Shown piece after piece: positions 1 to 8,067 of a stretch of 64,000 bases of DNA. This stretch comes from Mucilaginibacter endophyticus (lineage in GTDB: Bacteria; Bacteroidota; Bacteroidia; Sphingobacteriales; Sphingobacteriaceae). The translations under genes and the position numbers were made by a program. Numbering within the stretch: position 1 is the stretch's first letter; each line of letters starts with the position of its first letter. Under the pieces are notes generated by a model, which saw nothing but the letters and a program-made list of their open reading frames with translations, was not told where the DNA came from and did no database searches. Where the stretch lies: the NCBI RefSeq assembly GCF_003351025.1, contig NZ_QPCG01000010.1, positions 62,001 to 126,000 of the forward strand, in the 5' to 3' direction.

Positions 1-9
1 CCAATCAGG

Positions 10-33
10 TGTCTCGTCCTGGTTTTACTTGTC
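10..33. repeat. IS3 right terminal inverted repeat
   Basis: The 24-bp end begins TGTCTCGTCCTG and matches the reverse complement of 1589-1612 at 19 of 24 positions. A related subterminal copy of the inner part (agtcctgattttacttta-like) is visible near 80-100, as often seen inside IS ends. Confidence 0.8.
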
Positions 34-246
34 GTTTTTGAATAGTAATACTGGAATCAGTTTACACCGATATTCCCTAGTCCTGATTTTACTTTACAAG
101 GGTACGCTTTTTATTTTCTTAATAGCTGAAAGCTTTCCCCTTATTGTTATTATTGACGTGTTAGGATGTGGGAAACTCCTTCAGTTTTCCATATCCTAAT
201 GCGTTTTTCTTTTTTTGCTTCTTTTTTTCTTTTTGCCCACACGCTC

Positions 247-1167
247 TCAAGTGTTGATAACCTGATTTTCCTCCTTTCCTTTTTTAGGGCGCGAATATCC
301 CTTCCAACGCTTTTGAATTTCACCAGACATGCCATGTGCTTGGTCCGGCGTATGGTAATTCAAGCTTGCATGAGGGCGCCGCTCGTTGTAATGGCCAATG
401 ATCACTGCGATACTTTTCTTTGCCTCCTTGTGGTTCTGATAAACCTTTTTAGGAAAGAATTCATTCTTGATAATCCCATTAACGCGCTCGGCAAGCGCAT
501 TTTCATAGGGGCTTCCACTTTGGGTCATACTGATCGCGATCCTATCCTCGTTTAACAGGGCTGTATAATTCTGAGAGCAATATTGTATTCCACGGTCAGA
601 ATGATGGATCAGGATAAATGGAGATATCCGTTTTCTACTGTCTAATGCCATCTCCAGGGCTGCAATGCAGCCAATTGCTTCCAGACTGGGATGCAGGGCA
701 TATCCAACGATCTTTCTGGAATAAGCGTCTGTGATCAGACTCAGGTAACTGAAGCCTTCCAGTGTACGTATATAGGTGATGTCGCTCACCCAGAGCTGCT
801 CAGGTGCTGACAAGGATAGATGCGCAATCAGGTTAGGATACTTTCTTAGCCAGTGATGGGAGTCTGTTGTTTTAACTATGCGCCTTCTCCTGCGGATCAA
901 TAGTCCATGAAAGCGTAATAGGTCATACAGCAAGTCCCGCCCCATCTTTATCTCATGTTTTTCCATCTCCGGAATGAGCAGATGCAATAGTTTTCTGGTT
1001 CCCAGCATAGGAACAGCAGCACGGAACTCGCCCACCAGTGTCAACACAACCATATGTGCTATACTCGTCCTTGCCGCATTATGATGAGCTAAGTAATAAG
1101 CCTGACGGCTGACACCAAACAGTGCACAAATAGCTACCAGGGTATATTCTGGTCGCTTTTGCCGCAT
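247..1167 (-). CDS. IS3-family transposase OrfB (DDE integrase core)
   Basis: This 306-residue protein is the catalytic half of an IS3-type transposase, which cuts and joins DNA at the element ends. An HTH-like N-terminal stretch (about 1-90) is followed by an rve integrase core. The catalytic triad is D129 (VSDITY), D191 (HHSDRG) and E227 (NALAE), with 35 residues between the second D and the E, typical of the family. Length is normal. The start at 1167 is probably not the physiological one: a -1 frameshift from orfA at 1197-1191 would enter this frame without meeting a stop and give an OrfAB fusion. The ORF looks intact. Confidence 0.93.
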   Translation of the reverse strand: MRQKRPEYTLVAICALFGVSRQAYYLAHHNAARTSIAHMVVLTLVGEFRAAVPMLGTRKLLHLLIPEMEKHEIKMGRDLLYDLLRFHGLLIRRRRRIVKTTDSHHWLRKYPNLIAHLSLSAPEQLWVSDITYIRTLEGFSYLSLITDAYSRKIVGYALHPSLEAIGCIAALEMALDSRKRISPFILIHHSDRGIQYCSQNYTALLNEDRIAISMTQSGSPYENALAERVNGIIKNEFFPKKVYQNHKEAKKSIAVIIGHYNERRPHASLNYHTPDQAHGMSGEIQKRWKGYSRPKKGKEENQVINT

Positions 1168-1169
1168 TC

Positions 1170-1573
1170 TTAAGACCGTTTGGTACCACGCTTTTTTCGG
1201 ATCTTGATATGAAGGTCACTTTCCGCTACTTCGATCATTGTTTCCAAAGCAAGATTCTTCAATTGGGATAGTTCTAATGCTTTGGTAAGCTCATGTATTT
1301 TCTTGATGAGTAACCTTGATTCCTGACTTTGGGTCATCCCTGGAAGCGCTGAAGAGTTGTCTGCATTTAGCAAAGTAGTCAAATTAAGCTTACCAGCCCA
1401 TGCTTTTATCGTGTTTCTTGGAACCCGATATTTTCGACTTGCCCCCAGGCAACTGATCATCCCGGTTTTATCTCTTCAACGATCTTAATTTTAGTTTTTT
1501 CTTCGACCTTGTCAAATGGCTTACGTCTCACGACAGCCGCTACTTTCTTTTTCTTCCCTGGAATTGCTTTCAT
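1170..1573 (-). pseudogene. IS3 OrfA, broken by a one-base deletion
   Basis: OrfA should supply the DNA-binding helix-turn-helix of the transposase. Translation from ATG 1573 gives a lysine-rich start (MKAIPGKKKKVAAVV) that runs to a TGA at 1459-1457. The remainder of the protein (ISCLGASRKYRVPRNTIKAW, then a C-terminal coiled coil) lies in another frame from 1460 to 1170. Adding one A to the A4 run at 1469-1466 (minus strand) joins the two parts into a normal protein of about 134 residues. So this is a 1-nt deletion or a sequencing error in a homopolymer. The 96-residue ORF starting at 1460 is what remains open. Confidence 0.8.
1191..1197 (-). other. A6G slippery heptamer for programmed -1 frameshifting
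   Basis: On the minus strand the sequence A AAA AAG lies in the orfA frame eight codons before its TAA at 1172-1170. A -1 slip gives GCG TGG TAC and continues in frame through the orfB ATG at 1167. This is the classical signal by which IS3 elements make the OrfAB transposase. Confidence 0.8.
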
Positions 1574-1588
1574 TTTCTTGTCTTTAGT

Positions 1589-1612
1589 GACAAGCTATAT
1601 CAGGACAAGACA
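1589..1612. repeat. IS3 left terminal inverted repeat
   Basis: Read on the minus strand this end begins TGTCTTGTCCTG and pairs with 10-33 (19 of 24). It marks the upstream end of the element, 15 bp before the presumed orfA start codon at 1573. Confidence 0.8.
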
Positions 1613-1739
1613 CATCCTTGGTGATAAACCCCAGTTCTACTTTACTAAAGACTTTTAAAAATTTTCTTCTTGAAGACTCCTTGAGTTATGCAAGAAAGGC
1701 TTCAGCCTCCTCCGTAATTTCTACTTCATACTTTTTCAT
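1613..1739 (-). pseudogene. RelE/HigB-like toxin remnant cut by the IS element
   Basis: From ATG 1739 the minus strand reads MKKYEVEITEEAEAFLA, then TAA, then in the same frame LKESSRRKFLKVFSKVELG, and stops being toxin-like exactly where the IS begins at 1612. The pattern (K-Y-E-V-x-x-T-x-E-A-x-x-F-L, then a basic helix and KVELG) resembles the N-terminus of phage Gp49/HigB-type RelE-superfamily ribonuclease toxins. The stop at codon 18 sits where CAA (Gln) would fit, suggesting C-to-T decay. The C-terminal half is absent from the window. Family assignment rests on about 40 residues. Confidence 0.55.
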
Positions 1740-1770
1740 TAATATTATAAATTTATAATTTACAAAGACC

Positions 1771-1802
1771 AGCAAAGGTTTCCACATTTGGAAACTTTTG
1801 CT
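1771..1802. promoter_or_regulatory. 13-bp inverted repeat, likely toxin-antitoxin operator
   Basis: AGCAAAGGTTTCC (1771-1783) and GGAAACTTTTGCT (1790-1802) pair at 12 of 13 positions around a 6-bp spacer. The site lies 32 bp upstream of the toxin remnant start, where an autoregulatory operator for a toxin-antitoxin pair would sit. No antitoxin gene is visible nearby. Function is inferred from position. Confidence 0.5.
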
Positions 1803-2126
1803 AAATTAATTTTAATGATTATTAGGCATTGTGGATATTCCGGGGCTGTTGATCAACGTGTTCCAGAAAAGACCCAAATTAACAAGTGTCGCACTTGTTA
1901 AATGAACCTGATACGGTTCAATATGTAGATTTCGGGAGTTCCAACTGGGCTAAACACGAACAGCTTGATGCAAATGTTACAAGTTTTCTGCTCCTATTTG
2001 TACTGGGGTTCAAGCCCAGTACAGTACTAAAAGCAAGCGACCAGCCTGGGCAGAGTTCCATCTTATTGCTCGGGAATTTTAATACTGTAACAAATTCGCG
2101 AAGGGCTTTCTATTCATTTATTGCAT
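1803..2126. other. Intergenic stretch without a convincing gene
   Basis: A plus-strand reading frame from 1886 runs into the end of the hydrolase gene at 2127, but its translation has no recognisable domain or coding character. I see no hairpin terminator or other structure here. Confidence 0.4.
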
Positions 2127-3035
2127 TCAACCAAGAACAAAGGTTTCTTCCAGCCAATTTTGACATGCAAGATTAAAGGCCTTCGGTTGCTCAATCCACG
2201 GCATATGCCCGCTTTCCTTAATAATCACCAACTTTGAGGAGGAAATGTTTTCATGTATACGCTGCGCCTGTGAGATCGGGTCACACATAAAATCATCTTC
2301 GCCTGAGATGATAAGTGTCGGAACGGTGATATGATGAAGTTCGGGCAGTAGATTTTTGGTTTGAAAAGCTGCCTCCTGTGTGTACTTTAGTACATCGTCA
2401 TTACATTCCATTTTATTAAAGGCTTCTTTTGCAAGTTCCGGCCTGTAAAAATAAAAACCTCCCGTAACGTCAATGATTTGCTTAATAGTCATTTGAGCTT
2501 TAGCCGGACTTCTCATGAGTTCACTGGCACGGTTATAGTATTCAGGATGACTTGTATAATACGGCTCATTTTTTTTCTTAGCAATTCTCCGGGACATTTC
2601 AGCAAACCTTAACTCATCTTGTGCCGCTATAGCATCAATAGCAATGATGCCATACAAGCGTTCATCGCAGGCGATACCATAAGCTAAAGCTTGGTGTCCA
2701 GCGCCGGAGTGCCCTGCCACAAATATTTTCGGTTGCTTTAAGAATTTGCGCAGTGCTTCTATATCTGCTATAAAGTTTTCCAAACTGTATAGGGAGGGAT
2801 CTTTCGGACCCGTAGATTTTCCGCTATGCCGCGTGTCGAAATAGACCACTGTGCAAAAATCTTCAAGAGCGGTTAGAGGCATCATATAATCTACTGACGG
2901 CCCCCAACCTGGTGAAGGAATAAGCGCTACCGGACCATTACCCCGAATATAACAGTGCATGGTAAAGCCATTAATGTAAAAAAAATGTTCACCTTGTTCT
3001 AATGCGGGTGACGAACTGTCAATTGTAAGCTTCAT
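2127..3035 (-). CDS. alpha/beta-hydrolase, proline iminopeptidase-like
   Basis: This 302-residue cytoplasmic protein has no signal peptide and the alpha/beta-hydrolase fold: oxyanion strand VALIPSPGWGPS (36-47), nucleophile elbow GHSGAG with Ser110, an acid in GEDD near 248, and His277 in ESGHMPW. It probably hydrolyses an ester or amide; the substrate cannot be read from sequence. A perfect palindrome lies 62 bp upstream. A decayed copy of its N-terminus lies at 60321-60627 (HCYICGNGP against HCYIRGNGP here), so this family was once duplicated in the region. It is monocistronic in the window. The ATG at 3035 gives a start that fits the family. Confidence 0.85.
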   Translation of the reverse strand: MKLTIDSSSPALEQGEHFFYINGFTMHCYIRGNGPVALIPSPGWGPSVDYMMPLTALEDFCTVVYFDTRHSGKSTGPKDPSLYSLENFIADIEALRKFLKQPKIFVAGHSGAGHQALAYGIACDERLYGIIAIDAIAAQDELRFAEMSRRIAKKKNEPYYTSHPEYYNRASELMRSPAKAQMTIKQIIDVTGGFYFYRPELAKEAFNKMECNDDVLKYTQEAAFQTKNLLPELHHITVPTLIISGEDDFMCDPISQAQRIHENISSSKLVIIKESGHMPWIEQPKAFNLACQNWLEETFVLG

Positions 3036-3096
3036 ATAAAATGTGTTATTCTAACTAGGAATGATTAAGTACAATGTTAAATATTGGGGGTAATGC

Positions 3097-3124
3097 CCTA
3101 TATCCCCTAAATAGGGGATATAGG
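3097..3124. promoter_or_regulatory. 28-bp perfect palindrome upstream of the hydrolase gene
   Basis: CCTATATCCCCTA (3097-3109) and TAGGGGATATAGG (3112-3124) are exact inverted repeats with a 2-nt centre. The centre is about 75 bp before the hydrolase ATG at 3035, a normal operator position. There is no T-run, and the 2-nt loop argues against a terminator hairpin. It is most likely the binding site of a dimeric regulator not encoded next door. Confidence 0.6.
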
Positions 3125-3645
3125 CTGTTAAAAGCAAACGAACCGTGAATCCCGTTACGGTCGCTTTTCAACTATATTATTTATAGTGTTCTTAAGATCC
3201 GTTTTACGTTACCACCTAATTCATACCAGTTGTGCCAGGTGCGATGTTTTGAAGCCTTTCAGCTCTTGCATTTTATTATTTTGAATTTTATTAACCCAAT
3301 TTGCATCCGCGATCATAGGTTGATGCACATTTTGACATACTTAGAAAGTCTCTGACTAGGGTCACGGCTCCAAAGGAGCACCATTACGGTTTACTGTAAT
3401 TAATTATAAAATGCATCGTGAGCATCGCATCTTGGAATAAATGATGCAATTCATTTACACTTAATCAGGATAAACTTCGCGTAAAATGACCAGGTGGCCC
3501 CTAATAATCTACATAAAATCACTCCAAGATGAAGCAAACGGCGATTCGTAAGGTTAGTGAGATTCACGGGATAGCGAAGGGTTCACTTTTAATAACAAAA
3601 CCAATCAGGCCGTCGAACACAGCCGCTTGGTATACTAAATTTACA
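3125..3645. other. Intergenic stretch between two minus-strand genes
   Basis: About 520 bp with no ORF of coding character on either strand and no obvious terminator. It separates the palindrome of the hydrolase gene from the stop codon of the SGNH hydrolase gene. Confidence 0.4.
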
Positions 3646-4794
3646 TTAATTGACCGAGAATTTTTCAGCGTAAGAGATAGTTCGTCTGTAACAAGTCATT
3701 GATCCTCTACCGTTTTCCGAGGATATATACGCGCCGGTCGTGCTTTTCAATGAAACTGTACCGTCAGGGTTTTGGACCCAGTCAAATCTTTCCGAATCTG
3801 TAATAGCATTTTTATTGCATCGTATCGATGCAGTGCCATTTTCAGATGAGACATATTTGCCTTTATTCATCAGCGCTATTTTTCCATTGCCCGCGTCAAC
3901 AACTGTATATTTTTCCCATCCTGATACACCAGGGCGGTTGCAGGTCATCGGAGCCTGTCCGTTTTCACTGGATGCGTAGGCTTTGTTATTACCTTTAAAG
4001 CTGACTATTGAGCCAATCGGTGCATTACTGACAACGGCTACCTGGGCAATCACCGCTTTAAAAACAGGGTGATTAAGCACTGTATTAAGAATAATTAAAT
4101 GACCATTATTGTTTACATGAATCCCATCTCCATATGCCAGAGACTTCTGGATAGTCAGTGACGAGGTACTTAGGAAGCTGAAATAGTCGTCAGATTTGAC
4201 ACCGTAGATAGCCTTGATTTGCGTGCTGACATCTCTCAACTTTTGCCTGCGTGCGGAGTCTGTAAAATCACGCGGTTGAGTACCAAATACCATATAATTA
4301 ATTTTGGCGGAATCCAATAAATGTACCATCACGGCAAAATTACTAAGCACCTCGCTGCCAGCGAAACCCTCGGCAATATCATTACTTGGATACGTGATCA
4401 TAACCAGGTCCGGACGATAAGATAGTGCTTTTGTAATGTTCCTGGCAGTGTCCGGGCCGGGTCTGCCTGTTTTTTTGAAACCTGTAGGCACCCCTTGGTA
4501 ACTGGTTAATCCTCCCTTTGCCAGGTTTATATAATTAATTGGACGAGGATTGTTCGCAGTACGCAATCGTAAACGGTTTACCCAAGATGAGTCAATTGGT
4601 GTGGCACCCATTCCAGCGGCCGTCGACGCACCTATGATCACGATAGTAACCGGGCGAGGTGAGGACGCGAATTGTTTGTTTGATACAGAAAGGCTTTTTA
4701 TGTTGCCTTCGATAGGTTGCTCTTGTGCTGCCTTTTTACAGCCGAAGGTGGCCACTGCAAACAGTGTGGCCAGAATGAGAGATTTGTTTTTCAT
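3646..4794 (-). CDS. SGNH/GDSL hydrolase lipoprotein with fascin-like repeats
   Basis: This 382-residue exported protein has a lipoprotein signal ending at Cys19 (VATFGCKK). Residues 50-245 form an SGNH hydrolase: block I GASTAAG with Ser57, Gly in KGGL (93-95), Asn138 in PSNDI, and the DxxH dyad Asp223/His226 (GDGIHVN). Residues 260-382 hold three copies of a Y(A/V/I)SSENG repeat (273, 314 and 357), typical of fascin/actin-crosslinking beta-trefoils, here probably a carbohydrate-binding module. I infer a surface esterase deacetylating polysaccharide. It is divergent from the GH81 remnant at 4950. The specific substrate is unknown. Confidence 0.85.
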   Translation of the reverse strand: MKNKSLILATLFAVATFGCKKAAQEQPIEGNIKSLSVSNKQFASSPRPVTIVIIGASTAAGMGATPIDSSWVNRLRLRTANNPRPINYINLAKGGLTSYQGVPTGFKKTGRPGPDTARNITKALSYRPDLVMITYPSNDIAEGFAGSEVLSNFAVMVHLLDSAKINYMVFGTQPRDFTDSARRQKLRDVSTQIKAIYGVKSDDYFSFLSTSSLTIQKSLAYGDGIHVNNNGHLIILNTVLNHPVFKAVIAQVAVVSNAPIGSIVSFKGNNKAYASSENGQAPMTCNRPGVSGWEKYTVVDAGNGKIALMNKGKYVSSENGTASIRCNKNAITDSERFDWVQNPDGTVSLKSTTGAYISSENGRGSMTCYRRTISYAEKFSVN

Positions 4795-4949
4795 AGTTAA
4801 ATTTTATACTGTAAACATATCACCGACATGCCGGTCCTAAAATTCCTAACACTTCAAATAACCCGCAATGAACATTTGGTAAAAAAACGAATTGACCGTT
4901 TATTCACGGGGCTTTGTAATGATTGGTCAGCACACCTATCTTATTATTT

Positions 4950-5575
4950 ATGAAAAAAATCTACCTTTTTTGCCTGAGCTTGCTTGGGGCACCAGCGGGA
5001 AGTTTTGCACAAAGCCCCGTTATGGTCGGTTCAGGAAGCTATGCATCCTTTCCACCGGCTCGAGTCGACACTGTTGTTGTCGCCTATTTTATGGATAGGA
5101 GGCCATTCATGTAGCTGATGACAACAAGAGCGTTCCCATTCCTACAAACGACCGGTGGACCGACTTAGTCGCTAGTGGCACCAAAACTGGTGCCTTATGG
5201 TCACATCCGATAGTGGTTGCCCCTTCAAATGCAGGCATTAATGTTCAATTTCCCAATAAGCTTGTCGCTAGTGGGGGAGGCTTGAACATGACTTATGGCG
5301 GCGGGATATATGTAAATACCGGTTTTAAAGCGGTAGATGCCGTAGCGAAAAACTGGTCAGATTGGCACGTGACAATGTCTGTTGTTTACAGTAGCAGGAC
5401 GCGGAGCATGAAGGTGATATGCGGCATGGTGTGCCCTAAGTGGATCGAGACGCACGGCATAACTCCAACTTTCAGTTACGATCAGGATGCGGCGTATGTA
5501 TCCTGACGGCACGACAGTGGGGTTTCCGACAAACAGGTCTTTTATAATTCAAAACGAGTTCTCTAACCTTTTTCG
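4950..5575 (+). pseudogene. GH81 endo-beta-1,3-glucanase remnant (N-terminal part)
   Basis: An ATG at 4950 opens a signal peptide (MKKIYLFCLSLLGAPAGSFAQ). After a frame change near 5100-5111 the reading continues as VADDNKSVPIPTNDRWTDL, then LWSHPIVV, a motif set characteristic of the start of GH81 laminarinases. A second shift near 5502-5506 is needed to reach DGTTVGFPT. The protein then ends; the catalytic domain is gone. At least two frameshifts and a truncation make this clearly non-functional. It is divergent from the SGNH hydrolase at 3646-4794, so the two may once have formed a polysaccharide-degrading pair. Confidence 0.7.
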
Positions 5576-5631
5576 GGGATATGATCGTGGAATTTTACAG
5601 CCTTAATTTGCACAATACAGAAAAAAATAAC

Positions 5632-6492
5632 ATGAAAAACAAATTAATCAAATCCAGTTCTATTCTTGTTCTTGCTTTGGTGATTGGCCTTACATCTTGT
5701 TCAAAAGATAACAACACGCCTTACGTCCCTCAGCCGTCGGCGTCAAATGCGTCTATTCAGTTAGCAAACAATGATAAGTTTGGCAGCATTTTGACTGATA
5801 AAAATGGACGTACCTTGTACAGCTTTGCTGTTGATGCTGCCGATAATTCAAATTGCAACGGAAACTGTTCAATTACATGGCCTGTCTTTTTTGACGCAAA
5901 TCTAACACTGGGAACTGGTCTTAAACAATCTGATTTCGGTGTCATCACTCGCGACGATAACAGCAAACAAATTACATACAAGGGATGGCCTCTCTATTAC
6001 TATTCTGGCGATGGCAAAGCAGGCGATATTAACGGCGACGGAGTTGGTAAGACTTGGTTTGTTTCAAAACCGGATTATACGGTGATGCTGGCTAATCAGC
6101 AGTTAGTTGGTGCCGATGGCGTATCATACGACAGCCACTACAAGCCAGGTAAAGAAGTCGTCCAATACATTACAGATGATTATGGCAGAACACTATATAG
6201 CTTTATATTAGATAAGGCAAATACGAACAATTTTACAAAAGCAGATTTCAGCAACGATCATGTTTGGCCTATAGATCAGGTATCAAAGATATTAAACGTT
6301 CCATCAATTTTAGATAAATCAAAATTCGGATCGATAAACGTATTTGGCAAGCCACAATTGACGTTTAACGGCTGGCCTATGTATTTTTATGAAGACGATA
6401 ATGGCATCAAGGGAAACAACAAGGGGGTAAGTGATGGACCGGGTGCCTGGCCGGTTGAAAATGCGACAACTATCGCGGCCCCGGCTAATTGA
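5632..6492 (+). CDS. Lipoprotein with Lipoprotein_15 (COG4315) repeats
   Basis: I chose ATG 5632 because it opens a clean lipoprotein signal (MKNKLIKSSSILVLALVIG, lipobox LTSC); an upstream in-frame ATG at 5581 would bury it. The mature protein has two copies of the secreted repeat: GSILTDKNGRTLYSF with a Cys-rich CNGNCSITWP and YKGWPLYYYSGD, then a second copy with DDYGRTLYSF and FNGWPMYFYEDD. The family has no firm biochemical function; the paired Cys and aromatic residues have led to suggestions of redox or metal roles. It is monocistronic and followed by a strong hairpin. Confidence 0.85.
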   Translation: MKNKLIKSSSILVLALVIGLTSCSKDNNTPYVPQPSASNASIQLANNDKFGSILTDKNGRTLYSFAVDAADNSNCNGNCSITWPVFFDANLTLGTGLKQSDFGVITRDDNSKQITYKGWPLYYYSGDGKAGDINGDGVGKTWFVSKPDYTVMLANQQLVGADGVSYDSHYKPGKEVVQYITDDYGRTLYSFILDKANTNNFTKADFSNDHVWPIDQVSKILNVPSILDKSKFGSINVFGKPQLTFNGWPMYFYEDDNGIKGNNKGVSDGPGAWPVENATTIAAPAN

Positions 6493-6509
6493 TTTGAATC
6501 AACTAAGTA

Positions 6510-6540
6510 TAATACAGGTAAGCAATGCTTACCTGTATTA
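6510..6540. terminator. Strong hairpin after the Lipoprotein_15 gene
   Basis: A perfect 14-bp stem (taatacaggtaagc paired with gcttacctgtatta) closes on an AAT loop 18 nt after the stop codon. The A/T-rich arm ends allow it to work in either direction. Confidence 0.75.
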
Positions 6541-6935
6541 TTAAATCGAATCTAAATTTATCACAATTCAAATCCGCAGGAGTACATTATCAAAGCCTGT
6601 CGATAAAGTATACCTGCCTGTGCTAAGCAAATTCATCAATCGTATCTGAATTCCTGTTGGGATCTGGATAAATGAGATGTTGCTTTAGCAGATAAGTCAC
6701 ATCAACTTTCATTTTTCATCATTTTAGTAGCATTATGTCGGCTCTCCAAGAGGGCTTCTTGAATTAATAATACCTTTTGTATACAATGCTTAAGCCGATT
6801 TTACAAGTTGATTTATTTCACAATTTCTATGCAGCATAAATGCAATGACTGGGTTGGTCGGCAAATATTTTCATGGCAGCGTTGAACATTACGACCTGAT
6901 TCGGCGAAAAGGAAGATGCTGCACCTGCACCGTGT
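6541..6935. other. Intergenic stretch between convergent genes
   Basis: About 395 bp without a convincing gene, promoter or repeat on either strand. Confidence 0.4.
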
Positions 6936-7829
6936 TCATTTGGAACTGACGGCATGCTGAGCAAGGATGCTATTGGTATACTCCCTGAAAGTGATTGGTT
7001 TTCTGTTTATTAATCGCTCTAAGTCATTTGATTGACCTTCAAATTCACCTTCATCGATTGCCACTACCCAGCTTTTGAGGAACTCGGCCACATGACGAGG
7101 AACTCCTTTATTAATAAGCTTATCGACATATTCCTCTGCGGAAATAGAAGTAAAAGAGATGTTTTTTTCGGTAACTTCAGTAATGATCTTTGCAATGTCA
7201 GAAAAGGAAAGAGACTCGCTACCACTCAGAATGTAGGTTTTTTTCTCATGTCCAGGCGTCGACAGTATAACCGCATGCGCTTCTGCCAAATCATTTCTTG
7301 TCGCGGGTGCCATTTTTCCGTTGTTGGCAGGAACCTTTATGCCATTTCGATAAGGATCGGAATCGTAATAAATCGATAAGATGTCCGTAAATGGGGGATG
7401 GTATAAAATGGTATAATCAAGTCCTGAAGATTTAAGTACCTGCTCTGTAAAAAGATCCGATTCGGTAATTTCCGGCATAATCCTTTCTGACCCTTCCTTA
7501 CGAATAATGGACATGTATACCACGTGTCTGACACCAGCCTGGCGTGCAGCTGTAATTGCATTAAAATGCTGGGTGTTACGGTCTGAGAATGCTGTCGCGC
7601 TTGTAAGCATAACTTTGTCAACTCCTTCAAACGCTTCAAGAAGTGAATTGTAATCAGAATAATCACCCAAGCGCACCTCGATACCTTTGGCCAGCAATTC
7701 TGCGGATTTTTCCTTGTTTCGAGATAGCCCGACGATTTGGCTTGCGGGTACGCCCTTTTCCAACAAATGTTCAACTGTGCGTTTTCCGATTACGCCTGTT
7801 ACACCTGTAACTAATATCTTTTTCATCAT
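6936..7829 (-). CDS. NmrA-like NAD(P)-dependent reductase (QorB type)
   Basis: This 297-residue cytoplasmic protein belongs to the atypical short-chain dehydrogenases. It has the NAD(P) fingerprint TGVTGVIG at 8-15, an acidic pocket GDYSDYNSL, and the mid-domain VMLTSATAFSDRN followed by ARQAGVRHVVYMS; the canonical YxxxK is absent, as usual in NmrA/QorB proteins. Relatives reduce quinones or act as redox sensors. That role fits the neighbourhood, where an SDR and an HxlR regulator follow, but I do not find the paired HxlR operator in front of this gene. Alternative starts at 7829 and 7826 are equivalent. Confidence 0.85.
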   Translation of the reverse strand: MMKKILVTGVTGVIGKRTVEHLLEKGVPASQIVGLSRNKEKSAELLAKGIEVRLGDYSDYNSLLEAFEGVDKVMLTSATAFSDRNTQHFNAITAARQAGVRHVVYMSIIRKEGSERIMPEITESDLFTEQVLKSSGLDYTILYHPPFTDILSIYYDSDPYRNGIKVPANNGKMAPATRNDLAEAHAVILSTPGHEKKTYILSGSESLSFSDIAKIITEVTEKNISFTSISAEEYVDKLINKGVPRHVAEFLKSWVVAIDEGEFEGQSNDLERLINRKPITFREYTNSILAQHAVSSK

Positions 7830-8067
7830 TTTATCTTTTAATTTGTTTTATTCTGCATCAAAATATTTAAATGTCAATTGTTAATAGTAAATATCAAGAT
7901 CTTGCCTTTGCATTATATCTGTATAGACATCGTTCGTAATTAAGTTATATAAACCATTTATTGCGAGTAGGTTACGATGAATTAAGCGTTTAAATCTTCC
8001 CCCCTTTTTCAATAAGATCCTCAGGTCAGACGTATTTTTTAAGCTCTTGTCTGTACTCATCTTAAGA

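Larger units (their letters stand above)
10..1612 (-). mobile_element. IS3-family insertion sequence
   Basis: The element is about 1.6 kb. It is bounded by imperfect 24-bp terminal inverted repeats (19 of 24 identical, both beginning TGTC at the outer edge) and carries orfA and orfB on the minus strand, with an A6G slippery heptamer between them. OrfB has the DD(35)E catalytic layout. I see no clear 3-4 bp target duplication: position 7-9 reads agg and 1613-1615 reads cat. It interrupts a toxin-like gene at 1613-1739. OrfA has lost one base, so the element is probably not autonomous now. Confidence 0.9.

Noticed and set aside
1886..2176. Plus-strand 96-codon frame in the IS/hydrolase gap
   Set aside because: It overlaps the hydrolase end antisense, has no recognisable domain and no coding character.
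7901..7912. Possible HxlR half-operator before the NmrA-like gene (CTTGCCTTTGCA)
   Set aside because: The spacer is 4 nt rather than 5, the second arm is incomplete, and there is no partner site 37 bp away.
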